NCBI GenBank assembly: GCA_033344895.1 | Contig: JAWPMN010000001.1 | Location: forward strand, 3,666,001 to 3,730,000 | Length of the DNA: 64,000 nt | Direction of reading: 5' to 3' | From: Alphaproteobacteria bacterium | Lineage (GTDB): Bacteria; Pseudomonadota; Alphaproteobacteria; UBA8366; Aestuariispiraceae | Shown here: in pieces, positions 33,592 through 43,900 of the stretch | Layout of the letters: every line of letters starts with the position of its first letter | How positions within the stretch are numbered: position 1 is the stretch's first letter | The notes under the pieces: model-generated | What the model was told of the DNA's origin: nothing | Database searches by the model: none | The model's input: the letters and a program-made list of their open reading frames with translations, nothing else | Program-made: the position numbers and the translations under genes

Positions 33592-33752
33592 GTTGGGTCT
33601 CTCGTCAGCGCTGAATCCAGTTACGGGACCAGGGTCCGCCTCAGCATGCCTGAAGACGCCCCCTTCGTCTCGCGGTACTATCGTCCCAAAATCTTAACGA
33701 AGCCTAACCGGCGGCGGAAAAAAATTATGCCCGATTGGGGTATTTTCACGTC

Positions 33753-33781
33753 TTGGCAACGTCGGGAACGATTGCTATAAG
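33753..33781 (+). promoter_or_regulatory. Promoter of tRNA-Asn
   Basis: TTGGCA (33753-33758) and TATAAG (33776-33781) with a 17-base spacer, about 60 bases before the tRNA. Good match to a housekeeping promoter, and the only gene it can serve in this direction is the tRNA. Confidence 0.6.
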
Positions 33782-33843
33782 CCCGTCTCGCAGCGGGGCG
33801 GTGGCGATTTCAGGTCGCTCCCGACCCGGGCAGAGCATACTGA

Positions 33844-33918
33844 TCCGCGGTAGCTCAATGGTAGAGCAATCGGCTGTTAACCGATCGGCTGTAGGTTCGA
33901 ATCCTACCCGCGGAGCCA
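33844..33918 (+). tRNA. tRNA-Asn (anticodon GTT)
   Basis: TCCGCGG at the 5' end pairs with CCGCGGA at the 3' end (33908-33914), followed by discriminator G and an encoded CCA. The D-arm (AGCTC...GAGC), the anticodon loop CTGTTAA with GTT at 33876-33878, and the T-arm GTAGG-TTCGAAT-CCTAC are all intact. 75 bases including CCA. Confidence 0.98.
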
Positions 33919-33927
33919 ATTCAAAGA

Positions 33928-33958
33928 ACGCCGTCCCTCTGGGGCGGCGTTTTTCTTT
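33928..33958 (+). terminator. Rho-independent terminator of tRNA-Asn
   Basis: A ten-pair stem (ACGCCGTCCC with GGGGCGGCGT, one G-T pair, loop TCT; 33928-33950) followed by TTTTCTTT. It begins ten bases after the tRNA CCA. Textbook shape. Confidence 0.92.
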
Positions 33959-34046
33959 GTCCATAGGGCGAATTTTGAAGGCGAAGGGAGTGGTAGGTGC
34001 GCTTATTGAGCTATGCCGCCCTCTGATCGGCACCTGGCTGCCGGAC

Positions 34047-35378
34047 TCAGCGGGCGGGAGGCTTCCTGTCGGGCCTCACGATGCGGACTTCGCGCTGCGG
34101 GAAGGGGATTTCGATCTGATGTTCCTGCAGCGCCTTCCAGATCATGAACAGCAGATCGGCGCCGACGCGGTTCTTGCCGTCGTCGACACCCTCCATCCAG
34201 AATTCGACGAGAATTTCGATACCGTTATCGCCGAAGCTCGAGATTTCGGCGTCCGGTCGTTCTTCGATCGGCAGGTTCGGTCCCGACAGGACCTGCGGGT
34301 GGGACGCCACGACGTCTCTCACAATCTCGAACAGTTTCTCCAGATCGGTTCCGTAAGCGACTGAGAAATAGAGTGGATAGCGCTGCTTCTTGTTGTAGTG
34401 GGTCCAGTTAACGAAGGCCGTGGTGATAAAGCGCTCGTTCGGGACCATAATGTCCTTGTTGTCGAAGGTCTGGAGGGTCGCGGAGCGCATGCTCAGTTCA
34501 CGCAGGACGCCGGACCGGCCGTCTTCCAGTTCGATGAAATCGCCGATCGCAATCGACCGGTCCAGAAGGATGATGATGCCGGAAATGAAGTTTGAGGCGA
34601 TCTGCTGCAAGCCGAACCCCAGACCGACACCGATTGCGCCCCCGACAACGACAAGCGCGGTGAGGTCGATGCCGGCGATCTGCAGGAACAGCAGCGCGAC
34701 GACCATGAACAGCAGGATCTGGAAGCTCTTGAGGGCAAGCTCGCGGGTGGTGTCGTCATGGGTCACGCGCCGCCGAATGAAACTCTGTCCCGTGGCGTTT
34801 GAAAGGCGGCCGAGCCAAAACAGGATCGCGCCGAAAATTACGGTCCGGATGATCCCGTATGCGGTGACGGAAATGCTGCCAAGGTCGAAATTGATTCCCT
34901 CCGCGACGGCAATGGCGTCATCGAGAAGGCCGATCGCATAGAGGATCGTGATCGGGACCAGGATGATCAGCGTGAAGTATTTCACTGCGCCGTCGCGCGT
35001 GACCTTTGTTGCGATGACATAGAGGAGTGACAGGAAGTTCATGCCCTGGACAAGCTGGACCAGCCATGTCCGATCGAAGAACTCCCCACTGAGGACGACG
35101 GCGACACCCAAGAGGGCCGCGCTCATGGCCGGGAACAGAAGCTCGCGCGTGTAGTACGCCGCCGCGCCGACGCGGTCGACGATTCGACGCGCGGCGGGCG
35201 CGTCACCCGGGTCTGTCTCGACCGGGGCGGGGAGGCGCTGCCGGATGGCCCGGGACAGGATCCAGGCGACGAAAATCGTCACCGCGATCGTGGCGACCTG
35301 GTAGTAAAACGTCCGTCTCGTAAGCGTCTCAATGACGAGGTCGCGGACGGATTCAATCCAAATCAGGCCTTCGGGCAC
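34047..35378 (-). CDS. MscS-family mechanosensitive ion channel
   Basis: 443 residues from the GTG at 35378, which has GAGAGACC before it; a TTG at 35408 would add ten residues but has no ribosome site. Several membrane helices (VATIAVTIFVAWIL, FPAMSAALLGVAVVL, YFTLIILVPITILYAI, ILLFMVVALLFLQIA) lead to the pore helix region ALVVVGGAIGVGLGFGLQQIASNFISGI, the MscS hallmark. The cytoplasmic beta domain has GDFIELEDGRSGVL and TLQTFDNKDIMVPNERF. It has five or six helices, so it is a mid-sized member. It relieves osmotic pressure. Transcribed toward the tRNA. Confidence 0.92.
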   Translation of the reverse strand: MPEGLIWIESVRDLVIETLTRRTFYYQVATIAVTIFVAWILSRAIRQRLPAPVETDPGDAPAARRIVDRVGAAAYYTRELLFPAMSAALLGVAVVLSGEFFDRTWLVQLVQGMNFLSLLYVIATKVTRDGAVKYFTLIILVPITILYAIGLLDDAIAVAEGINFDLGSISVTAYGIIRTVIFGAILFWLGRLSNATGQSFIRRRVTHDDTTRELALKSFQILLFMVVALLFLQIAGIDLTALVVVGGAIGVGLGFGLQQIASNFISGIIILLDRSIAIGDFIELEDGRSGVLRELSMRSATLQTFDNKDIMVPNERFITTAFVNWTHYNKKQRYPLYFSVAYGTDLEKLFEIVRDVVASHPQVLSGPNLPIEERPDAEISSFGDNGIEILVEFWMEGVDDGKNRVGADLLFMIWKALQEHQIEIPFPQREVRIVRPDRKPPAR

Positions 35379-35569
35379 GGTGGTCTCTCGAATTGCGTTT
35401 CGGGCCAATATCTTAACGTGCGTCGGCGACGCGTGGAAGCCACAACGGCGCGTGCGGCTCGATCCGACGCAGCCATGCCTCCGGAAACCGGATTCCTGCG
35501 GCAGCGCTGCCTCGCGACGGCGTCATCCCGACCGGTGCGGTCTACCGCAATTGTTCGGTGGTGCTGAGC

Positions 35570-35977
35570 TTAGCCTGGAAGGCCATCCACTTTCGGAACC
35601 TCTTCCGAATCCGAGTCCCATTCAGCGCGGCTTGCGAAGCAGATATGGGCACTAGGTCGAATACCGATCGCGCCATCGATACTTCCGGCAGGGACGACCA
35701 CCAAGGCACCCTCCATCTGAACACTCGGAAGAGCCGATCCGCATCTGAGGCAGAAACTCTTCTCGTGCCTTGTCTCCGGAACCCGATAGGTCTGGACGAA
35801 ATCGAGCCCGGAAAGCCAGTCTACCGTGGCTGTCGATGAGAACAGATTGGCCGCATGCGCGGACCCCGTGTCCTTTCGACAACGCTTGCAGTGACAGAGA
35901 AAGAAGCTCTCAAAATCACCGGAGATCTGAAATTTTACAGTTCCGCACAGACAGGATCCGGCTGTGGTAGGGGTCAT
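35570..35977 (-). CDS. GFA/CENP-V-type zinc protein
   Basis: 135 residues from the ATG at 35977. Three Cys clusters form the family's zinc sites: SCLCGTVKF, CHCKRCRKDTGS and FCLRCGSALP. Members are annotated as glutathione-dependent formaldehyde-activating enzymes, but most have no proven activity. No clear ribosome site. The reading frame stays open upstream without any likeness to the family. Base composition is a little lower in GC here than in the neighbours (32 of 60 at 35941-36000), which fits a more recent arrival. Confidence 0.8.
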   Translation of the reverse strand: MTPTTAGSCLCGTVKFQISGDFESFFLCHCKRCRKDTGSAHAANLFSSTATVDWLSGLDFVQTYRVPETRHEKSFCLRCGSALPSVQMEGALVVVPAGSIDGAIGIRPSAHICFASRAEWDSDSEEVPKVDGLPG

Positions 35978-36471
35978 AACAACATGCTCGTAGTCGTTTG
36001 ATACGGACTCGCAGTGGTGGTCGCACCCGCCGGATCGTTTTGGCTGAAGCTCGGTTCGAGAATGAACGGGACGCGATTGGTTGCACAACTCAAATCTCGT
36101 CGCTCCTCTAGACATTGGAGCGTGGCCCCTTCGTCCCCCAGCTCAAGTTCGTCTCCAAAATCAACATGAAGAATGTATCCGATTGCAGAGCAATCCGTGG
36201 GACAGGCCGTGACGCTCTTGGTCTCGGTCTATAATGTTTCCGGAGGATCGCGATCCGACGTCGCTTTTTCGGTGGAGTGGAGCCTCATTGCGCTTCATGT
36301 CCGATGGATTGCGCTTAACAGCGACCTTGGGATTTCGGGTCGGCATGCCAAGTCGTCGGCAATTCGAATGGTGCGGCAACGCTGTTCGAACCGTGGCAGG
36401 ATGTATTTCGGTAGAGACGGGTGAACAGGTTGGGCTTTCCGGCTGGTAGTCCCGTCAGCAGGGGAAGCACC
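35978..36471. other. Stretch with no recognisable gene
   Basis: About 490 bases between the GFA-type gene and the decarboxylase. Small open frames exist on both strands (for example 36161-36379 minus and 36173-36424 plus) but none has a ribosome site, a family motif or a codon bias like the real genes around it. The end of the stretch holds the AGGGGAAG ribosome site of the decarboxylase. It could hold a decayed gene or a long leader. Confidence 0.5.
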
Positions 36472-38763
36472 ATGAAGTTTCGTTTTCCGATTGTGATCAT
36501 CGACGAGGACTTTCGGTCCGAGAATTCGTCGGGTTCCGGCATCAGGGCGATTGCGCAGGCGATTGAAGACGAGGGGTTCGAGGTCCTGGGGGCCACGAGT
36601 TACGGCGACCTGTCGAAATTCGCGCAACAGCAGTCGAGGGCCAGCGCCTTTGTCCTGTCCATCGATGATGAGGAATTTACACCGGGCCCCGAAATCGACC
36701 CCGCCATCGAAAATCTGAGAAGCTTCATCGAAGAGGTCCGGTGGAAGAACACCGAAGTCCCGATCTACGTCTATGGTGAAACCAAGACCAGCCGTCATAT
36801 TCCGAACGACATTCTGCGCGAATTGCACGGCTTCATTCACATGTTCGAGGATACGCCGGAATTCGTTGCACGGCATATCATTCGCGAGGCGAAGGGTTAT
36901 ATCGAGGGGATTCAGCCGCCCTTCTTCAAGGCGCTGCTGGATTATGCCGAAGACGGATCCTATTCGTGGCACTGCCCCGGGCATTCCGGCGGGGTCGCCT
37001 TTCTGAAAAGTCCGATCGGGCAGATGTACCACCAGTTCTATGGCGAAAACATGCTTCGCGCCGATGTCTGCAATGCGGTCGAGGAACTGGGTCAGCTTCT
37101 GGATCACAATGGTGCGATCGGCGATTCCGAAAGGAACGCGGCGCGGATATTCAACGCGGATCACTGCTTCTTCGTCACCAACGGCACGTCGACCTCCAAC
37201 AAGATGGTCTGGCACCATACGGTGGCGCCCGGCGATGTCGTGGTCGTGGACCGGAACTGCCATAAGTCGATCCTGCACTCGATCATCATGACGGGCGCGG
37301 TACCGGTGTTTCTGAAGCCGACACGCAATCATCACGGCATCATCGGCCCGATCCCCAAGGCCGAGTTCGAACCGGCATCGATCAAGGCAAAGATCCGTGC
37401 CAACCCGCTTCTGGAAGGGGTGGACCCGGACACTGTCAGGCCGCGGATTCTCACGCTGACCCAATCGACTTATGACGGTGTGTTGTACAATACCGAGGTC
37501 ATCAAGGGACTTCTCGACGGTTATGTCGACAATCTGCATTTCGACGAGGCCTGGCTGCCGCATGCGGCATTTCACCCGTTCTATCAGACCTATCATTCCA
37601 TGGGCCGCAAGCGGCCGCGGATGAAGCATTCGATGACCTATGCGACGCAATCGGTCCACAAGCTCCTGGCCGGAATCAGTCAGGCCAGTCACGTGCTGGT
37701 GCAGGATTCCCAAGGGGTTGGGCTGGACCGGCATCGCTTCAATGAAGCGTACCTGATGCATATCAGCACCAGCCCGCAATACAGCATCATCGCCAGTTGC
37801 GACGTGGCCGCCGCCATGATGGAGCCACCCGGCGGTACGGCGCTGGTCGAGGAAAGCATCTATGAAGCCCTGGATTTCCGCCGTGCGATGCGGAAGGTCG
37901 ACGAGGAGTTCGGCGCGGACGACTGGTGGTTCCAGGTCTGGGGGCCTGAGGGATTGGCCGAGGAAGGTCTCGGTGTCACGGACGATTGGGTGCTGAACCG
38001 GACGGATTCAGGCAGTGCCCGGGCCACCGCCGAGCAGGATTCCTGGCATGGATTCGGCGAAATTGCGCCGAATTTCAATCTTCTGGACCCGATCAAGGCC
38101 ACGATCATAACGCCAGGTTTGAAACTGGACGGCCATTTCGAGGACTGGGGGATACCGGCCTCGATGGTCAGCAAGTATCTGGCGGAACATGGCGTGGTGG
38201 TCGAAAAGACGGGTCTCTACAGCTTCTTCATCATGTTCACGATCGGGATCACCAAGGGGCGGTGGAACACGCTGCTGACGGCGCTGCAGCAGTTCAAGGA
38301 CGATCATGCGCGCAATCAGCCCATGTGGCGCTGCATGCCGGAGTTCTGCGCCAAGCATCCGCGTTACCAGCGCATGGGGTTGCGCGATCTGTGTGATCAT
38401 GTCCATCAGCTTTACGCAAAGCATGACGTCGCGGTGCTTTCTACCGAGATGTATCTCAGCGACCTGACACCGGCGATGAACCCGGGCGCCGCATTTTCCC
38501 AGATCGCGCGGGGGGAGACCGAGCGCGTGCCGATTGACGAACTCGAAGGGCGGATCACGACAAATCTCATCACCCCGTACCCGCCCGGCATTCCTCTTCT
38601 GATTCCCGGCGAGAAGTTCAATCGAAGGATCGTGGAATACCTTCAGTTCAATCGCGCGTTTTCCCAGGAATGCCCCGGGTTTGAGGTGGATATTCATGGG
38701 CTCGTTCAGGAGAGGCGCCCTGACGGCACGGTGGCGTATTTCGCGGATTGCGTGGCCGGCTGA
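36472..38763 (+). CDS. Orn/Lys/Arg decarboxylase (PLP-dependent, class I)
   Basis: 763 residues. Removes the carboxyl group from a basic amino acid with pyridoxal phosphate, giving a polyamine or diamine, in the cytoplasm. The N-terminal wing domain (IVIIDEDFRSENSSG and following) resembles a response-regulator fold. The PLP lysine is in TQSVHKLLAGISQASHV; HCPGHSGGVAF, FVTNGTSTSNKMVWH and FDEAWLPHAAFHPFY are further active-site stretches. The length is near that of inducible arginine decarboxylase (about 755) and a little longer than lysine or ornithine types (about 710-730), so arginine is a good guess, but substrate calls by length are weak. No antiporter gene is next to it, unlike acid-resistance systems. 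Confidence 0.93.
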   Translation: MKFRFPIVIIDEDFRSENSSGSGIRAIAQAIEDEGFEVLGATSYGDLSKFAQQQSRASAFVLSIDDEEFTPGPEIDPAIENLRSFIEEVRWKNTEVPIYVYGETKTSRHIPNDILRELHGFIHMFEDTPEFVARHIIREAKGYIEGIQPPFFKALLDYAEDGSYSWHCPGHSGGVAFLKSPIGQMYHQFYGENMLRADVCNAVEELGQLLDHNGAIGDSERNAARIFNADHCFFVTNGTSTSNKMVWHHTVAPGDVVVVDRNCHKSILHSIIMTGAVPVFLKPTRNHHGIIGPIPKAEFEPASIKAKIRANPLLEGVDPDTVRPRILTLTQSTYDGVLYNTEVIKGLLDGYVDNLHFDEAWLPHAAFHPFYQTYHSMGRKRPRMKHSMTYATQSVHKLLAGISQASHVLVQDSQGVGLDRHRFNEAYLMHISTSPQYSIIASCDVAAAMMEPPGGTALVEESIYEALDFRRAMRKVDEEFGADDWWFQVWGPEGLAEEGLGVTDDWVLNRTDSGSARATAEQDSWHGFGEIAPNFNLLDPIKATIITPGLKLDGHFEDWGIPASMVSKYLAEHGVVVEKTGLYSFFIMFTIGITKGRWNTLLTALQQFKDDHARNQPMWRCMPEFCAKHPRYQRMGLRDLCDHVHQLYAKHDVAVLSTEMYLSDLTPAMNPGAAFSQIARGETERVPIDELEGRITTNLITPYPPGIPLLIPGEKFNRRIVEYLQFNRAFSQECPGFEVDIHGLVQERRPDGTVAYFADCVAG

Positions 38764-39047
38764 CCGGATGGCCCTATGACGGTGGGCGATTGAACACCCC
38801 GTATCGCCGCCTTGTTGATATTCGCACTATGGCTGCAACGACCTTGGATACCGGCGGGTCAGTCGGCGGGAAAATCCTGTCAAACGGCGTTGGATTGTGC
38901 TGGATTTTGCCATAATTGTTGCGTTGCAACTGGCGGCCACGGGTTCTTCACTGCGGTTAAGTTAGTGGGGTCGGTGTTTCGCCGTGACGCCGCCCGGTAC
39001 CGGCCTATGGGCGATTTCGGACGCATTTCCAACTTGGGAGCGCTTAT

Positions 39048-40919
39048 TTGCACGAACGGCTTCAGGTGTCAGCAATCCGGCGTCGGCTCGTTCCCGCGCT
39101 CCTCTGGGGCGTCCTCCTGGTGTTGGTACAGGCCGCGCTCTGGGTTTCACCGGTCTTCTCCAAGGACGACGCGCCAATTCCCTACACCCTTCGTTTCGAT
39201 GCCGAAGATGCTGTCCTGGCCGAATTCGAGGCCCCTCTGAGAGAAGTCAGTCTATCGGTCAGTCTGTCGGACAACCCGCCGCGCACGCGTCCGGCCCTGA
39301 ATCGTCGGCTGGAACAGGATGTCGAGAGGTTCGTTCGATTGCTCCGGTCTCGCGGGTATTATCAGGCCGATGTGAGCTATCGGCTTGAGAGAGCGGGGGC
39401 CGACGGTTCGGACGTTGTCGCCGTCTTCCGGATCGAACCCGGGACGCTCTTTCTAATTGAGGAAGTGTTGATCGCGGCCGATGGAGAGGCCCCCGACGAT
39501 GCGTCCGATTCCTTGCTGACGGAACTGGGATTGGATCTGGGGGCGCCAGCAACGGCGCAATCGGTTCTCGTCGGACAAACATCACTGGAAAGGCATTATC
39601 GTCGAAACGGACACCCGATTGCCAAGGTCACGGACCGTACCACCACGATCGTACCCGAACGACACACGATGCGGGTGACCTATAGGGTCCAGCGTGGCCC
39701 GAAGGCCATATTCGGCGCTGCACTCTTCAACGGTCTGGAGCAGGTCGAAACAGCTTATGTGGAACAGCAGATCACGTGGCAGCCTGGACAGGACTACGAT
39801 GTAAGTCTGGTTGAAGATTTTCAAAGAAAGCTGGTTCAGACAGGCTTGTTCGAGAGCGCCGTCGTCGCGCCGGTAACCGATGGCTTTTCGGAAACCTCCA
39901 GCGATGACAGCCCGGTATCGACGGATATTCGCGTCACGGTACAGGAACGTCCGCACAGGTCCCTCGGGTTCGGGGCGAGCTATTCGACGAGCATCGGCCC
40001 GACGGCGCGCGCATTCTGGGAGCATCGGAATCTGTTCGGTCAGGCGGAGCGTTTCCGCAGTGCCCTGATCCTGTCCCCCATCGAGCGTGGTGTCGATGTC
40101 ACGTTTCGAAAGCCGTATTTCCTGCAGGATGACCAGGCGTTCCTTACGCAAGGTGACTTCAAGGAAGTTACAAGCGATGCATTCGACGAACGGCGCGCCG
40201 AGGCCTTCGTCGGCGTCGAGCGACGCCTGTCGGAAACATGGTCTGCCACGATAGGTCCGACCTTGGATCTGATCAGTCAGGAATCTGACACGGTCAGCGA
40301 GTCTGAGGTCGTTCTCTTGGGTGTCAGGGGGAATCTCAAACGGGACAGCACAGACAATCTCTTGAATCCGACCCGCGGCGGGCGTCTCGATCTCGCATTG
40401 TCCCCCTACCAGGACGTGATGTCATCGGCGGATCCCTTCGTGAGCGCGGCCGTCGTCGGGTCGAGATATCTTCAGATCGATGGTGATGGCGACTTCGTTC
40501 TCGCCGGACGTGCAAAGATTGGCGCCATTCTGGGGACGGAGCTGGCGGATGTACCGGCCAGCAAACGGTTCTACGCCGGTGGCGGTGGATCGGTTCGGGG
40601 ATATGGCTTCCAGAGATTGGGTCCTTTGGACGGCTCTCTGGATCCGATCGGCGGACGATCGATACTGGAGTTCGGCGCGGAGCTACGCTTCAAGGTCACT
40701 GAAGAGTTCGGAATAGTACCCTTCGTGGAAGCCGGAAATGTCTACCTGGAGGACGTTCCGCCATTGGCCGAGTTTGATCTACGCTGGGGGGCCGGTATCG
40801 GTGTCCGGTACTTCACGGAGTTCGGTCCCATACGCTTCGACGTGGCGGTACCCATCGATCAGCGGGAGAATATCGACGATCCCTTCCAGCTATATGTCAG
40901 TCTGGGGCAGGCCTTCTGA
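39048..40919 (+). CDS. tamA: Outer-membrane assembly protein TamA (BamA/Omp85 family)
   Basis: 623 residues from a TTG at 39048, chosen because GGGAGCG precedes it at seven bases and no ATG is nearby. A signal peptide is followed by POTRA domains (RFVRLLRSRGYYQADVSYRL and TSLERHYRRNGHPIAKV), then a 16-strand barrel with the lid-loop motif GGGGSVRGYGFQRLGP and a C-terminal Phe (YVSLGQAF). With TamB it forms a complex across the envelope that helps assembly of outer-membrane proteins or lipid transport. The stop overlaps the tamB start (TGATG). Confidence 0.93.
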   Translation: MHERLQVSAIRRRLVPALLWGVLLVLVQAALWVSPVFSKDDAPIPYTLRFDAEDAVLAEFEAPLREVSLSVSLSDNPPRTRPALNRRLEQDVERFVRLLRSRGYYQADVSYRLERAGADGSDVVAVFRIEPGTLFLIEEVLIAADGEAPDDASDSLLTELGLDLGAPATAQSVLVGQTSLERHYRRNGHPIAKVTDRTTTIVPERHTMRVTYRVQRGPKAIFGAALFNGLEQVETAYVEQQITWQPGQDYDVSLVEDFQRKLVQTGLFESAVVAPVTDGFSETSSDDSPVSTDIRVTVQERPHRSLGFGASYSTSIGPTARAFWEHRNLFGQAERFRSALILSPIERGVDVTFRKPYFLQDDQAFLTQGDFKEVTSDAFDERRAEAFVGVERRLSETWSATIGPTLDLISQESDTVSESEVVLLGVRGNLKRDSTDNLLNPTRGGRLDLALSPYQDVMSSADPFVSAAVVGSRYLQIDGDGDFVLAGRAKIGAILGTELADVPASKRFYAGGGGSVRGYGFQRLGPLDGSLDPIGGRSILEFGAELRFKVTEEFGIVPFVEAGNVYLEDVPPLAEFDLRWGAGIGVRYFTEFGPIRFDVAVPIDQRENIDDPFQLYVSLGQAF

Positions 40920-43900
40920 TGGCGGATACCGGTCACAATCAGACAGGAAAGGTAGCTCACGTCGTCCGATACGCGATGGTACTGCTGCTCTGTACCGGGC
41001 TGGTGTCGGTCGGTGCTATCGCGGGGCTGATGTTCTGGGTCTTGGGGACATCCGGTGGCCTGTCGACCGCCGTTGCGGTCGTCGCACCAGAACTCAAGGA
41101 TCGGTTCGACGTGACACTTTCCGTCGACACGGTCTCCGGGTCGCTGCTGGACGGGTTGCGGATCGAGCAGCTTCAGATCGAAGTACCGTCGACCGTGGGT
41201 ATCGACGCGCGGGGCGTGGCGCTCGACTGGCGCCCCCTGTCCCTGTTCTCCGGAAACCTGGAAATCGTCCGGCTGTCGGGAGAAGCGCTTGATGTCAGCC
41301 TCTCAACCCAGATGGCCGGGACTGTCGATGAGGCGGAGGCGGGGGGAATCGAATTCGATCTTCCCGTCGCAATTTCTGTCGAGCAACTGGACTTTCCAAT
41401 GATTCGTTTGGCGCTGGACGGTGAAGAGGCCTTCGAGGCAAGCGTCCTGGGTAAACTGGAAACCTTGTCGAACGGTCTGCCGAAAGGGGCGGTATCCTTG
41501 GAGGCGAGCCGCGCAGGCCTGTCCGTGGATCGACTGGACGCGTCGTTTTCATTTGCCGGAGATTTGAAACAGCCTGACCTGTCGATCGAGGTCATGTCAG
41601 AGATCGCACCGGATGGCCTTGTCGCGAAAACGGTAGGCCTGCCGAATGAAATCAATAGTCCGGCCCGATTGGAAATCCAGGGCACCGGACCTGCGAGCCA
41701 CTGGCGCGGGTCCATGTCGTTTCGAATGGATGATGTCGGAGTTCTGAACGGCGACATCGCGTTGTTGGACGTTCTGGCAGGGAATCCCGCCATCGACTTT
41801 TCCGGGACGCTTGCATTTCCGAGGCAGAACTTCCTGGACCTGTCGCCGCCTCTGCCGGGTGAGTTCGAGGTCTCTTTCTTCGCCCGACTTGAGCCCGATG
41901 ATATCGTTGCAGTAGAGCGCATGACCCTCCGCAAGCCCGACCTTGCGGCTCTTGAAGCGGTTGGGACGGTCGATCTGGACGCCGAAACCGTCGACCTGAA
42001 ACTGGCGGCTGATCTGACGCCCGCGTCCGGCGCTTTTCTGGATGAGAGTGTATCGGTCGCGGAGACGCTTGTGGACCTTCGGGTGTCCGGGAGCATGGAG
42101 AGGCCGGATGTCGAGGGCGTCGCGACCCTTCGGAACGTGGCGACCGAGTTCGGCAATGCGAAAACCATGTCCCTGACCTTCTCCGCGATTGAAGGGCAGG
42201 GGGACGGGATTGCCTTGTCTCTGGCGGTAGAGACGACGGGCTTTGCGTCCTCCGTACCGGGCCTTGTGGAGGCGGTCGGAACGACGCCCGGCATGACCGT
42301 GGATGCGTTGATGGCAGGCGATCTGGCACGCGCGAATGATATCCGCCTGCGCCTTCCGGCTTTGGGCGTCGATTTGGATACGTCCGCTGAACTTGAAGGC
42401 GACCGTGTCATCTTCCCGGTTGCGCAGGTTTCTGTGAAGGACTTGAACAGATTGAGGGCCCTTGTCGGGGAGCCTGTTTCCGGTGCTCTTTCTGTTGTCT
42501 TCTCGAATGCCATCCTGTCGCTGGACGGTACTCTCGAAGCCGCATTCTCAATGGAAACCTCGCGGTTGGCCATCGGGCCGCCTGAACTGGAAGCCATGTT
42601 GGGGGGGAACCCGACAGGAACTGGCAGGCTGCGCTTTGGACCTGAGACCGGGTTGCAGATCACTGAACTGACTTTCGACACGGCCTGGGTTACCGTCATT
42701 GGGGAAGCATCCGTGGCGTCGACTTTCGATACGGTTGAGGCATCCATTGAAGTCGAAATCGATGGCGCCAGCGTGCCGACACCGGACGAGATCGTCTTCG
42801 ACAAGCGGCGCCTCGTCATGTCGGTCAATCTCGAAGGAAGCGTCTCCGCGCCTGCCGTCAAAGCCCGCATGAAGGGCATCGGGGGCACTGCCTATGGCGT
42901 TCCGTTCAAGAATGGTGAGGCCGCGGTGGCGCTTGCATGGGACGGTGCTGTACCGAAGATCGATGTGGCTGCGGGCTGGTCGGCATACGGTATCGGGTTC
43001 AATGCGGAAGCCGCTGCGTCGTTACAGCCGGAAATTCTGCGGCTTGACCGGCTCGCCTTGCTTGGAACGGGTTTTTCGGTCAACGGAAGCGCCGAGCTTC
43101 AGAACTACGAATTGCCCGTGCAGGGCCGGTTCGATCTGGTCCTGGATAACCCCGCCGCTCTGGCCGCCGCATTCGGAGTCGATGTTGAATCGGCACGCAT
43201 CCGATCAGAAGTTGTGGTGTCGAGATCCGACGACGGTCGTCAGAACCTCACAATCAATGGCACCGCCGAAGACCTGGTCGCATCTGTCGATGGGCCTGAG
43301 AGCCGAATGACACTGTCCCGTCTGGCCTTCGAAGGCTCGGTAAGGGATGCATTGGCGGTTTCCGGTCTTGAGTTCCTCGCCAATATTTCCGGTCTTCGTA
43401 CCGGGAACGCCGCCGTGGATGACATGCGCGTTACAGCGCGTGGGGCCCTTTCGAATTTCAACCTCGATCTCGCCGCGACCGGTGACCAGTCGGTTCTGTC
43501 GCCGGACGGGGCGCCCTCTCGGTTCGAGGCGGAGGCTTCCGCGCAAGTCATCGGGATCGATGATCCGAAAGGCCAGATCAGACTCGATGCCGCCCGCCTG
43601 GGGCTCGCCGGAACCGAAATCGCGCTGGTCGCGCCGGCTTCCATCTCGATTGAGGACGGCATGCCAGCGGATGTAATAGCTGATTTTTCGGCCTTGGGGG
43701 GCACGGTGGCATTCCGTGGTGAGACCGGTCCAGCTCGGGCCCGGATCGGTCTCGACATCAGGAATCTGGAGGTCGGAACCCTGTCCGCCTTGATCGGCGT
43801 TCCGGAGATTTCGGGACGGCTCAATGCGCAGTTGACCGCGTTGCAGTCGGAATCCCAGCCTGCAACAGCAAAGGTTACCGCGCAACTGAATGACATTTCC

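Noticed and set aside
33844-33918. tRNA-Asn as a phage or island attachment site
   Set aside because: No integrase gene and no second copy of the tRNA 3' end was seen in the window.
36161-36424. Small open frames on both strands before the decarboxylase gene
   Set aside because: No ribosome site, no motif, and codon use unlike neighbours.
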